The notes under the pieces were generated by a model, which had not been told where the DNA came from, did not search any database, and saw only the letters and a list, made by a program, of their open reading frames with translations. A DNA stretch of 64,000 bases, from contig MU839179.1 in NCBI GenBank assembly GCA_030685235.1, positions 1 to 64,000 on the forward strand, in the 5' to 3' direction. A program made the translations under genes and the position numbers. Position 1 is the stretch's first letter. Every line of letters begins with the position of its first letter. The stretch comes from Copromyces sp. CBS 386.78. Lineage: Eukaryota > Ascomycota > Sordariomycetes > Sordariales > Sordariaceae. Shown here piece after piece: positions 53,140-63,260 of the stretch.

Positions 53140-54420
53140 GTATAGCGGAGGCCGTTAGGGCTTATTATAAAAGTTGCCTAATATATTTTAAAATAAAGTA
53201 TTATAACGAATTAAAGTAAGCTACTTCAAACCTATACTAGTAATTTATATACTATAAATTAATATATTAATCGATTATATTTCCCCTTTACCGGAAAACC
53301 TTTATTTAGGCTAGAAATTTAAATATATCGCTATTATTATAGACTATTTAATAAAAATATATTATTATATCCCGACCGTCACTATAGAAGCAGAAGAATT
53401 AATAGACCGTTTTATTAACTATATTTATACCCTTTATAATCTACTTAATATTATTATTTCCGACCGCGGTACCTAATTTATATCCTTATTCTAATTTACA
53501 ATTTATAAACATTTAACTATTAAAAAACTATTAAACTCCGCTTTCAACCTACAAACTAACGCTTAAACAGAGCGTATTAACGTAGAAATAGAATAATATC
53601 TACGTATTTTCGTTAATTAAATATAAACGGACTAAATACAATAACTACTACTAACGGAATTCGTAGGAAATAATATAGTATTATTAATTATAAACGTAAC
53701 CCCTTTCTTTATTAACTATAATTTCTACCCCCGTATAGGCATCGAACCTATAGCAGTCGTACTATCGGAGGGTTTTTTACTAATATAATAGAAAGAATAT
53801 TTAAAGGCTAGCGAACTACTTATTCGTTTCGAAACTATTTAGAATTATATTCGTACTTTTATAAAGAAGGTACAAGACCGGTACAAAGCTAACGCTAATA
53901 AAAATCGGTCTAATATACCGAAATATTATATTAATAATCTCGTTTTATTTAATACAACTAATTTTAATAATAGTAAACTATATAATAAATTATATTTATA
54001 ATAGGAAAGTCATTTTAAAATAGATTAAGTACGATCCTATAATATTAAATTAATTTTACCCGCTAATATAAAGTATTCGCTAATATTCTATATTTCTATA
54101 GTAAAACCCTATTATAAAGGCCTCCCTAACTAAGCTGACCTATAGGGCGATATACAAACTAACGAAAGTAGAATTATAATTAGAATAAATAATTACGAAG
54201 AGGTAGCGGAATAGGAATTTAATAAATTCTTAAACTATTTCTAACGAGGAAGTAACTATTATTAATTTTATATTATAAAGTAGAAATATTATAACCTTAC
54301 TGATAAATCCTTTAATAATATTAAAGGAATAAGGGATTTTATTATTATATTTTACTACGACTATCTAAATACCCCCATCCTATTAGCGGTTTAAAGTTAG
54401 TTAAAAATTAAAATTATACT
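53140..54420 (+). pseudogene. H pol relic, second part (integrase, chromodomain)
   Basis: Integrase resumes after G2. IISDRGT then a stop (former Gln) then FIS marks the second catalytic Asp, intact, at about 53,450-53,485, and QTERINVEIEQYLR-like sequence marks the Glu region near 53,570-53,610. A chromodomain-like segment at about 54,200-54,410 reads FNKFLNYF, then FNNIKGIRDF and FYYDYLN, with Trp codons converted to stops. It acted as the targeting end of the integrase in the living element. Confidence 0.72.
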
Positions 54421-54975
54421 TTAAGAGTAGACTCTAACCCCGAAGCGAAGGGCCCTAATACTAGCCTAAATACTTTAAATACGCTATATAGTATCGCCCG
54501 CACTCTAAATACGCTATATAACGTCCTTAACCCCGCTTCCGAAATATTTTAAACGTATTATTAATTTAAAAGAATAAATTAATACCGCTATAACAATTAT
54601 TATAATTAGCCGTAAAGTACGGACAATTATAATCGATATACGGGAGCCTACAATTAAAGTAGTAAACCGGGAATTCGAATTACTATCCGAAGAAGATTTA
54701 AAGAAAATAAATAAATTCTTCTATAAAGTATTTAGAAGGATAATAGAAATCTAATAGGGAAAGTAGCCCTTAATAAAGAACGTAGAAATATAATTAGAGG
54801 TTAAGACCTATTAGTAAGGAAATAACGATAATATAACCGCTCAATTGCGGATCGTAAGCATTCAATTACGGATCGAAGAATTAGAAGACGGAGATTAAGG
54901 TAAAATTTATTATTTTATATATATATATTAAATAGATCGTTTGAAGCTCTGTGAACTTCTTTTATAGGGAAGTAA
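54420..54975 (+). other. H post-pol region
   Basis: AT-rich sequence between the chromodomain and the 3' LTR. The purine-rich CTTTTATAGGGAAGTAA precedes the LTR. No gene is recognised. Confidence 0.55.
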
Positions 54976-55207
54976 TATTATAGGATTACTTATAATGGCA
55001 TATAGTATTGGGTATTATATAGTTAAATCTATTGGCTATTAGCTAATAGGACTATATATACGCACGCACTAGTAGGCCTCGGTCTAGATCTAGGTACGGC
55101 ATAGCCTACCTTATATCTAGACTGTACTCCTCCCTCCTCTCCTTCTTTCCTTCCTCGTACAATTACGTATATCTAACCATACCCCCAACGGTGTCAACCC
55201 CATGATA
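54976..55207 (+). repeat. H 3' LTR
   Basis: 232 bp, strongly mutated in its first half and almost clean in its last 70 bp. AAAAG follows. Confidence 0.93.
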
Positions 55208-55212
55208 AAAAG

Positions 55213-58200
55213 GTCGTTAAATAACTAAAAATTCTTGTAATCCCTATATTTAAAAGAATAATTAGAAGAGCGTCCGTTAAAATAGAGGGAATTAAAATTA
55301 AAGGGATAATATATTTTAAGGCAAATATTTATAATTATAATTCTATAGTCTATATTTATATTGTTCTACAATTAAAATTCCTAGTTATTTTAAGAAAATT
55401 ATAGTTAATAACGATAAAAATTTATTCTATCCCCTACGAATATAAATTTTAGTACGGGGCAACCGGTTATTAAATATTATATTTAGGGTATTCTTTAAAG
55501 GGCTTATCCTTTAAAGAGAAGGAAATTAAAGAGGCCGTTTACTATATAACGATTAAATTTGAAGTTATTATAAATCGGATCCGGAAATAGAATAATCGGA
55601 AAGCTGTAGAATTAATAATATTTTTAGTTAGTTTATAAAATATCAAAAAGGCTTTTAAATTGAAAATTAATTTATTAAAAAAAGAATTACGATAATATAT
55701 CCCCGTAAAATTCTATAATCTTTTATTCGTGTAAAAATAGTTTAAAGCCAATAAATTTAACCCTTATCGCTTAAGTATTAATTATAAAATTAAAATTAAA
55801 AAGGACGAAATTAATTAAGAATTCCCGCTACCTATAGGTTACTTCTATAATATATTTCGAAAGGAATTTTTAATATTGAAGAAGACGATTAAAAACTTTA
55901 TAGATAAGGGGTTTATTCGTATTAATAACTCCTTTACAGCCGTATTAATATTTTTTATTAAGAAGCCTAATAGTAGTCTACGCTTCTATTATAATTATAA
56001 GGCTTTTAACGCTATTATTAGAGCGTACTACTACCCTTTACTACTAATTAGAAAGATTTTTAGAATTATTATTAAAGTAAAGTAGCTTACTAAAATAGAT
56101 ATAGTATAAGCTTTCTATAAAATCCGTATAATAAAGGGCAAGGAAGGTAAGACGGCGTTTAAATATTATTATAGGTTATTTAAATAAATAATAATACTAT
56201 TTAAATTTTATAGTATATTTACAACGTTTTAACAGTATATTAATAGTATTTTAAATAATTATTTCGATAAATTTGCTTCTATTTATATAGACGACGTACT
56301 AGTCTTTTCGTCTAATTCGAAGGCTAATTATATAATTAAGATATATAAAGTTATAAAGCGTATAATAATTATAAGTTTCTATTTTAACCCGAAAAAGTAC
56401 GAATTTACTATTAAGAATATTAAATATTTCAGTTTTATTATAGTTATAAAGGTCGGTAATTAAATAGATCCGGAGAAGATTAAAGCGATTATCGAATAGG
56501 AGGTACCTATATTTTAAAAAGGGGTAAAGAATTGCTTAAAGTTTATTAATTATTACCGGATATTTATTAAATTTCTTTCTTTTATAGTAGGACCGCTAAT
56601 TACGTTTACGGGTAAGGAGGTCCCCTTCGAATAAATTAAGGAGTGCGATAAGGCCTTTAAGAAGTTAAAATAATTATTTATAAAAATTCCTATCCTTATT
56701 TAGTAGGATTTAGATTTCCCTACTTTTTTAAAAATAAATTATAATAATTATAATTTTAATAATATATTTATTTAAAAGAAAGACGGTTAGAAAACCGCCG
56801 TCGCTTATTATTCGTAGAAATTAATACCCGCCGAATATAATTACACTATTTACGATAAAAAAATATTAGCCGTTATTAAGTATATAAAAGAATAGTTAAT
56901 TAAATTTCGTAATTATGAAAAATTCGTAGTAGTAACCGATTATTGTAATTTAAAATATTTTATAGAAAAGCGTTAATTCTTTAAATATTAAATATATTAG
57001 GTAAAATTCTTTTCCCGCTTTAATTTCGAAATCCTTTATCGCCCGAATAAATTTGCCATAGTCCTAAACGCTCTATTTCGTTAGGATTAAAATAAATTTG
57101 ATAACGCAAACGCCGAAGTAAAAAATATATAGTTTATCCCTAAAGCCGCCTTTAAGAATTATATTCGTATAGTTCCTACCGCTATTATTGTAAAAAGGAG
57201 CGTAAAAGTATTTAAAAATCCGGATTTATAATAATTCTACAACAAATTCTCCTAAGAAAATGAAATTTATTAAATAATCCGTTAAGTAATTATTAATAAA
57301 AATAAAACCTTCCTAATATTAGTATAAGGCCTAAAAGTATAATTCGGCGAATATATAATTAATAAGTTAAATAAATTCTATTATAGAAGGCGCATCTAAA
57401 TTCCCGGCGCTTCCGTAATTATAGAAGCGGCCGCTCTCTATATATTCCTAGAAGATTTGGAGAAGAACGTTCTTCGTACTCGTATTATTTAAGAAACTTA
57501 CAATTTAAAGGCCCTAGGCTACTTTAGAAGAGAAGGTACTATTTATATTGTAAATAGAAATTTTTATTAGCCGTTAATAAATATATATATTTATCGGTTC
57601 TTAATTAATTATAATACGTATAGTAAAGTAAAGTATTAGAGAAATTAGAAAAAGGGGCTGTTAAAACCCTTCCCTATCTTTAACCAATTGTTTAGAGAAA
57701 TTTAAATAGATTTTATTATTAATTTCCCCTTTATAAGAGGCTATATTAGCCTTCTTATTATTAAAAATAAGTTTAATAAAACGGTAATCTTCGAACCTAT
57801 CTTATTTATAGAAGTAAAAATAATTGTAAAAGCGTTTTTCTATTATTTTATAAAATATTATAGTTAGTTATATTCTATTATTAATAATAGAGGTATAAAT
57901 TAGATTAACCGTTTCTAGAAGCGTTTTTACGACTTTCTAGGGATTAAATAATTATTAAATACCGTTTTCTATTTATAAATAGATATCACGGGGATGACAC
58001 CGTTGGGGGTATGGTTGGATATACGTAGTTGTACGAGGAAGGAAAGAAGGAGAGGAGAGAGGAGTGCGGTCTGGATATAGGGCAAGCTGTGCCGTGCCTG
58101 GATCCAGACCGAGGCCCACTGGTGCGTGCGTGCATGCGGTCCTATTGGCCAATAGCTAATGGACTCGACCATGCAGTGCCCAGTGCTATGTGCTATCACA

Positions 58201-59480
58201 GGTAATCCTGTGATAATAGACGGCGGTCCCGAAAGGATAAATTAAGAAGTTTAAATATTTTTAAGAATTTTTATTAATTACATTTAAAATAATTAGGATT
58301 ATTAATATCCGGCCGCCCAATTGGCGATTAATAACCGGATTAATACTACGATCGGAATATTTCCCTTCTTTATTATTTATAGTTACTATTTATAATTATT
58401 AATAGCCTTCGTAATACCCCCTATAGAAGTAGAATTTAAGGATTTATAAACGAAGGTTAGCGATTTCCTTTTTACGCTATAGTAAATTACGGATTTATAT
58501 TAAATAATAATAGCTATATCTATTTAAGAGTAAAAACGTTTTACTAATTATAAAAGGGAATTTATAAAAATTTTTAAAGTAGGAAATAAAATTTAATTTA
58601 ATTTCAAAGATTTTTCTATAGCGCGCCTAAAGAAAAAGTTTAATTAAATTTATATTAAATATATAATATTACGAATCCTCAATCTATTTATAGTAGAATT
58701 CTCCGACCTTTTTTCAAGGGTATTTAATAAATTTTATATTAATTTACTTCAAAGAATTAAAAATAACCCGTTACTAAAGTAAATTATTATCGATTCTTAA
58801 CCGCCGGCTATTATAATCGATAGTAAAAAAGAATATATAGTAAAGGAAATCCTCTATATAAAAACCGTTAAAAATTGTAAAATATTCCTAATTAATTAGG
58901 AAGGATAAGTTTAATAAATATAGGAGCCTTTAGAAAAGTTTATAAATATAATTACTTTAGATCGTTTTAAAGTAGAATATAATTTAATAAATATTAACGA
59001 TAGGTTAATAATTTACTATATTATAAAATATATAAAGTAATAACGTTAATAATAGTAATAAAATAAAATTAATAAGCGAAATAAATTACTAAGAATTTTT
59101 ATTTTAAATTTTAAAATTATTATTTCTTTGGGGTTTTACAAAGGTAACGACCTTCGGCCTCTAATTTTAAAATCTTTTATTCGTAGTCCTTTAAACGAGC
59201 GATTAATTTAATAACGTTATTAATAATAAGTGTAGTAGCGGGGCGAACGGCGGGGTAAATAGTAAAGTAGGAGGAGGTAATATAATTAGAAAATAGCGTA
59301 CGGGCGGAAGCGGAGGTAATAGTAGAAGTAGTAATATAAATTAGGGTAATGGGAGCGGCGGCGACCTTAGGGTTAAGGAAATTTAATAATTAATTATATT
59401 TATATTTAATTATCGTTAATTTTATTTATTTAGGGAATTTAAAATAAAGGATAATATTTATTAGTTGATAACCCGGTTTT
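55213..59480 (+). pseudogene. G1 pol relic (protease, RT, RNase H, integrase)
   Basis: This continues G1 after H. RT at about 55,876-56,560 begins TIKNFIDKGFIRINNS and has an intact catalytic box, YIDDVLVFSSNSKANY, at about 56,283-56,330. RNase H near 56,780-57,060 shows AEYNYTIYDKKILAVIKYIK and VVVTDYCNLKYF. Integrase from about 57,690 reads IDFIINFPFIRGYISLLI, with NNRG for the usual SDRG. Solo LTR H3 interrupts integrase at 57,984 and element D lies near the 3' end. Stops at former Gln/Trp codons inactivate it. Confidence 0.78.
57984..58215 (-). mobile_element. H3, solo LTR of the H family
   Basis: The 232-bp sequence matches the H LTRs in inverse orientation and is flanked by ATAGA (57,979-57,983 and 58,216-58,220), so it is a clean solo LTR left by LTR-LTR recombination. 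It is almost free of RIP and provides a near-ancestral H LTR sequence. Confidence 0.93.
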
Positions 59481-59496
59481 TTAAGAATTTAATTAT

Positions 59497-59890
59497 GAGA
59501 AACTCTATTCGCACGGGGAAAAAAAAAGTGAACTTTAATGTCTTTTTTAAGGCACTGAAAAGTTATATATGAAGGTAAAAAGTTCATGATATTTTTTGTC
59601 ATTTTCTTCTCTACCTAACGACACCTTATTAAAGAACGTATATACCCGGTAGCCTAAGAAAACCTCACAGGAAGAAAACTATTATAAATAAATAATTAGG
59701 AAAATTAAGAGTCCAAAAGTTCAAAAAAGGGTATCTAGATGACGGTTGGGGCTATGAAGATGGTACTTACCTTGAAAAATCCGTTAAAAATCAACGAACA
59801 ATTTGGTACTATTTCTGGTTTTATGCACCAAGGCTTGATTAAGTTATACTTAGAAAACCAAAGTGGATCCCCGTGCGAATAGAGTTTCTC
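59497..59890. mobile_element. Element D, non-autonomous DNA transposon (394 bp)
   Basis: Inverted repeats GAGAAACTCTATTCGCAC are followed on the right by ATCCACTTTGG, resembling the subterminal ATCCACTTTT of element C. Only one 22-bp unit is present at each end. A perfect 8-bp duplication, TTAATTAT, lies at 59,489-59,496 and 59,891-59,898. It is RIP-free and non-coding. Confidence 0.9.
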
Positions 59891-59898
59891 TTAATTAT

Positions 59899-60715
59899 AT
59901 TGTGTTAAATAGCGAGATTTTAATATATATAAATATATACTTTCCCTTCTTACTTAGGTTCCGCCGCCTCCTAGGCGGCGGCGAGCCGTTAAGTGAAGGG
60001 GGAGGCGTAATTATATTTTTTACTATTATTATAGTAAAAAAAGTATAAAGTAATATTAAATTTAATAATATAATTATATTTAATATTAAAGTACGAAATA
60101 TAAAGGATTATAAAAAGTTTATACTTATTCTACGAAAGAATATAATTAATTAGCGAGCAATTAGAATAGGAAATAACGAAGAATATTTATTAATTTATAA
60201 TACTTTTTAATAAATTTCCTAGGAATTCTAGCGGCGCTAGGAGTAGTAATAGCGTTAAGAGTAGTAGTAGTATTGCTATTATAATTGTAATTAATAAAAA
60301 TAAGTGGGAAAGCGTATAAGGGAAATTAAGGCGAATACGACGAAAGGGAGGAATATTCGTTAGGGAGGGGGGAAAATTCGGATTCGGAGGAGGTAAAGCG
60401 GGGTATTTATACGTATAAATATTCGTAAATAATTAAAGGGATTAAGGAACGGTATTTATTTTAATAATTGAACGGCGGATAAAAAAGGGAAGAAAAAGGG
60501 AGAAGGGAAAAATTAAAGAAGAAGGGGGTTTTTATAAATAGATTTCCTAAGTACGGTTATACGTACGGCTATTTATTTTATTAAAGGCTTATAAGTAAGA
60601 GCGATCGTTATTTAATAAGTTTTTTGGTTAACGAAGAAATAGAAGGTAGGTACTATACGGCTACAATAAGATAGTAGGGTAGGAGGGAAAAGGGGAGAGG
60701 GAAGGAGGGAGGTAA
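59899..60715 (+). other. G1 post-pol region and polypurine tract
   Basis: This matches 46,629-47,800 of G2 in inverse orientation. A long purine run (GGAGGGAAAAGGGGAGAGGG and onward to GGTAA) lies just before the 3' LTR. No gene is seen. Confidence 0.65.
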
Positions 60716-60926
60716 TATTATAGGGCTAGGGCCTAGAATTATAGCGTTCTAATCTTTATAATTAGAATTATTACGCTATAGTTATCTCTATAGTTGTATT
60801 CGCGTAGCCTCCCTTAAAACCTCGTACCTCCGGTAGATCCGCCTTAAATAAACTTTTCTCTTCTTTATAAAACCTCAATTAAACTATACGACCAGCACCC
60901 GTATTAACCGTGCTATCCCCGTTACA
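60716..60926 (+). repeat. G1 3' LTR
   Basis: 211 bp, TATTATAGGGC to CCGTTACA. The outer end is nearly clean. TCGCG follows. Confidence 0.93.
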
Positions 60927-60931
60927 TCGCG

Positions 60932-61594
60932 TAACAAATACAATAAAAGCGATTAAAAAGTACGATAATAAATTAGAAAACGGGGACCTTAAAAAAAAGA
61001 ACAACTATTTTAAAATGTTTGTATAGGATAAGGAGACCTTTTTATTAGTCGAAACCTTTAAAAAGATTAGCGAAAGTTATAATTATAAGTTAAGGAAATT
61101 CGAAAAGCGTAGTATAATAAATTATAATATCGAATTCGCTATTAAAAGTATTAATAACGGAATGTAACGATTTTAGGTCAAATAGGTTATTAGAAGTAGA
61201 AGTAGAAAAGTTAGGAAGATTACCGCTACTGGTACTACCGTTAGAAGAGAAAAGAGCGGAATCGCTATTGTTATAAAATATAAAATAAAAGAGAAGTAAT
61301 TATTCAAAATAAAAGAAAGGTAAAGGTCCGCTATTAGGACCGTTTAAGGTAATTAAAAATAAGCGATCTCTTATTTATTAGATAAAGAGTACTTTCCCTT
61401 ACGTATTAGTAAAGGGGTATTTAAATCTTGATTAGGCGATTGTCATAATTACGACTATCGATACTTAGGGGGGGTACTAGGCTTAGCGACTCGTAACGAG
61501 GCGATCCCTATACGCGCGCGCAATCGAGAAAATTAATCGCATAATAAAAAATAGGTTTATACTATAAACGTAATAATTAAAAGGTATAATTAAT
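60932..61594. other. K 5' internal region, unassigned
   Basis: This lies between G1 and the K 5' LTR, so by position it is the leader or start of gag on the minus strand. A plus-strand frame from about 60,935 to 61,430 is unusually open and charged (for example ETFKKISESYNYKLRKFEKR), with stops mostly at former Gln codons. That strand is antisense to K, and I cannot name the protein. It could be antisense shadow or a captured fragment. Confidence 0.4.
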
Positions 61595-61825
61595 TATTAT
61601 AGGTAGAAGGCGAGAGGTTGGGTATAGATATTAAATATACGTAATTGTACGAGGGAAGAAAAAGAAGAGTATAAGGTACGCTCGGGAGATTGGCCTTTAT
61701 AGGACTCGAGCCATGAACCTTAGTGGGTCTATGGCGGGAGGCCGCAGCCAATCAACCGAGATGGTGACAATAGTCTTAGAGAGCTACTATCACCAGCACA
61801 TGCAACACAGGCTAACCCTGTGATA
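61595..61825 (-). repeat. K 5' LTR (right copy)
   Basis: 231 bp. The left part is RIP-altered, and from about 61,690 it is nearly clean, ending GGCTAACCCTGTGATA. GCTAA follows. Confidence 0.92.
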
Positions 61826-61830
61826 GCTAA

Positions 61831-61840
61831 CCCTGTGACA
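61831..61840 (-). repeat. Outer tip of the K0 LTR
   Basis: CCCTGTGACA completes the LTR begun at 454-751 and marks the right edge of all transposon sequence in the block. Normal-composition sequence starts at 61,841. Confidence 0.55.
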
Positions 61841-62110
61841 ATAGCATCATCATCATTCTATTCTATCGATCACTCCATCTATCTGTTCGTGATCGCACAC
61901 AATACTTTCAAGGTTGAGATTAGATAAAGAGAGGAAAATTACAAAGCAACCATTTGTCAGCATCTTACCAATTATGCGTGGTGATGTAATCATTCAAATT
62001 TCACTTTCAAAGACTAGGCTCTTTGTTTAAAAGGCTTGACCAATCGCTAGACAAGTCTCGACAAAGTCTACACCATTATCGCAGGAATATCACAATCCAA
62101 TAATTATATC
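61841..62110 (+). promoter_or_regulatory. Upstream region of the SDR gene
   Basis: About 270 bp of normal composition separate the repeat block from the start codon. CCAAT-type sequences occur at about 62,040 (CCAATCGC) and 62,096 (CCAATAAT). No clear TATA box is seen, and the start-codon context is TATATCATGG. The promoter must be short or extend into RIP-degraded sequence. Confidence 0.4.
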
Positions 62111-63259
62111 ATGGCTCAAACCAGCATCCTCCTTACTGGTGCTACCGGCTACATGTATGTCACCCCAGCTCCCGTGCCTTTCCCGGACATTTATTAATCC
62201 CATACAGCGGTGGCTCTGTTCTGTCGACGCTACTCAGCTCCACCAATGTGCAGATCAAAGCGTGTAAGCTGTCCGCCATTGTCCGAAAACAGTCGCAAGC
62301 AGATCTTCTCAAGGAGAAGGGTGTCAACGCGATCGTGTTTGATGGGCTCGACGACCTTGAAACTTTGAGGAAGATTGCTAGTGAGCATGATATTGTCATC
62401 AATATCGCGATAACCTATCACACTGCCTCTGCCGAGGCCCTTCTCCGTGGTGTTGATGACCGCCAGAAAAAGACTAGCAAATTGGGGCATCTTATCCAGG
62501 TCAGTTATTACGGCCCTGTTCATTGATTTCGCTCACTAATAGTATAAGACCTCGGGTACATCAAGCATCGCAGACAAGCCGCTTAGTGGTGCTTACGTTG
62601 AGTCGGCTGTCTTCTCTGACAAGAGCGATATTTATGCCTATGAACGCTACCGCCAAAGCCTCGAGGTGTACCCCCAGCGAACCTCTGATCTACTCATCTG
62701 TGAACAAGGAGAGGCAGCTGGTATCAAGACTTACGTCATTATGCCCCCTACAATTTACGGCGAGGGAACTGGTCTTTTCAACCGTCGTTCCATCCAGATC
62801 AATACCATGATGCGCGCTGCTATGAAAGATGGCTACGCTTCCCGTGTGGGCACCGGCGAGGCTGAATGGGACCATGTCCACGTGGTTGATTTGGCCAAGT
62901 TCTACGAGCTGATGGTCGCACGTATCCTCGCTGGAGATGACCTGGAATCTAACTTGAAGGGAATCTACTTCTGTCAGTCTGGTCACCAGTCGTGGCGGGA
63001 GGTTTCAGACCGAATTGCCGAGGTGGGGCACTCCCTAGGCTACCTTAAGAGCTACACTGTCCGGCAGATCACCCTCCAGCAGGCAAGTAAGAAGTTTGGA
63101 GACGGCTTGCCAGCCGAGATCATGGAAGCTGCCTTTGCATCCCGAGCTCGATCCCGGGCCGATAGGGCTCATGAGCTTGGCTGGAGGCCTACAAAGACTA
63201 GAAAAGACTTCGAGGATGGCTTTGCTGATGATTGGCGCGCCGTCGCCAATGAGGCTTGA
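62111..63259 (+). CDS. NAD(P)-dependent epimerase/dehydratase-like protein (extended SDR), 348 aa
   Basis: Three exons (62,111-62,154, 62,208-62,499 and 62,549-63,259) encode a 348-residue, probably cytosolic oxidoreductase of the atypical or extended SDR type common in fungi. The N-terminal TGATGYIGG (residues 9-17) is the Rossmann dinucleotide-binding loop; TSGTSS (113-118) supplies the usual Ser/Thr site; PPTIYGEGTGLFNRRS near 165-180 and WDHVHVVDLAKFYELM near 208-225 are conserved in the family. The expected YxxxK reads YAYER (141-145), with Arg for Lys. The first intron completes codon 15 and is needed to form the glycine motif, which fixes the ATG. Length is normal. Codon use and GC are ordinary, with no RIP. 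Substrate cannot be inferred. It is the only intact gene in the window. Confidence 0.88.
62155..62207 (+). other. Intron 1 of the SDR gene
   Basis: 53 nt, GTATGT...ACAG, phase 2. Splicing joins AT to C to give Ile15 in the glycine-rich loop. ATTAAT could serve as branch site. Confidence 0.85.
62500..62548 (+). other. Intron 2 of the SDR gene
   Basis: 49 nt, GTCAGT...ATAAG, phase 0. It joins HLIQ to TSGTSS. GCTCACTAAT holds a branch-site-like CTAAT. Without splicing, an in-frame TGA at 62,524-62,526 would stop translation. Confidence 0.82.
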
Positions 63260-63260
63260 G

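Larger units (their letters stand above)
9441..55207 (+). mobile_element. H, Ty3/Gypsy chromovirus split by F, G2, a SINE and element E
   Basis: The 232-bp direct LTRs (9,441-9,672 and 54,976-55,207) are flanked by AAAAG (9,436-9,440 and 55,208-55,212). Ends are TGTCACAGGATT...CCCCGTGATA after correcting for RIP. Gag lies at 9,900-12,500, RT at about 43,950-44,700, RNase H from 44,700 across the SINE, integrase after G2 and a chromodomain near 54,200-54,410. Net length without insertions is about 7.35 kb. Confidence 0.93.
7804..60926 (+). mobile_element. G1, Ty3/Gypsy element split by H
   Basis: Direct 211-bp LTRs at 7,804-8,014 and 60,716-60,926 are flanked by TCGCG (7,799-7,803 and 60,927-60,931). 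The gag relic follows the left LTR, H interrupts at 9,441, and pol resumes at 55,213. With H, solo LTR H3 and DNA element D removed, with one duplication copy each, G1 is about 6,712 bp. That matches G2, the second copy of the family (6,717 bp), and supports the reconstruction. Confidence 0.93.
752..61825 (-). mobile_element. K, Ty3/Gypsy chromovirus relic hosting most of the window
   Basis: Two direct LTRs of exactly 231 bp (752-982 and 61,595-61,825) are flanked by the same 5-bp target duplication, GCTAA (747-751 and 61,826-61,830). The coding relics run on the minus strand: a gag zinc knuckle, RT, RNase H, integrase and a chromodomain-like tail, in order from about 6,455 down to 1,255. Without G1 and the DNA element A it is about 7.4 kb. 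Its internal sequence is 983-7,803 and 60,932-61,594; everything between belongs to later insertions. Confidence 0.88.

Noticed and set aside
1..61840. Centromere or a Starship-type giant element as explanation of the AT-rich block
   Set aside because: The block is accounted for by nested retroelements with RIP; no tyrosine recombinase captain or cargo genes were recognised. A centromere cannot be tested from sequence alone.
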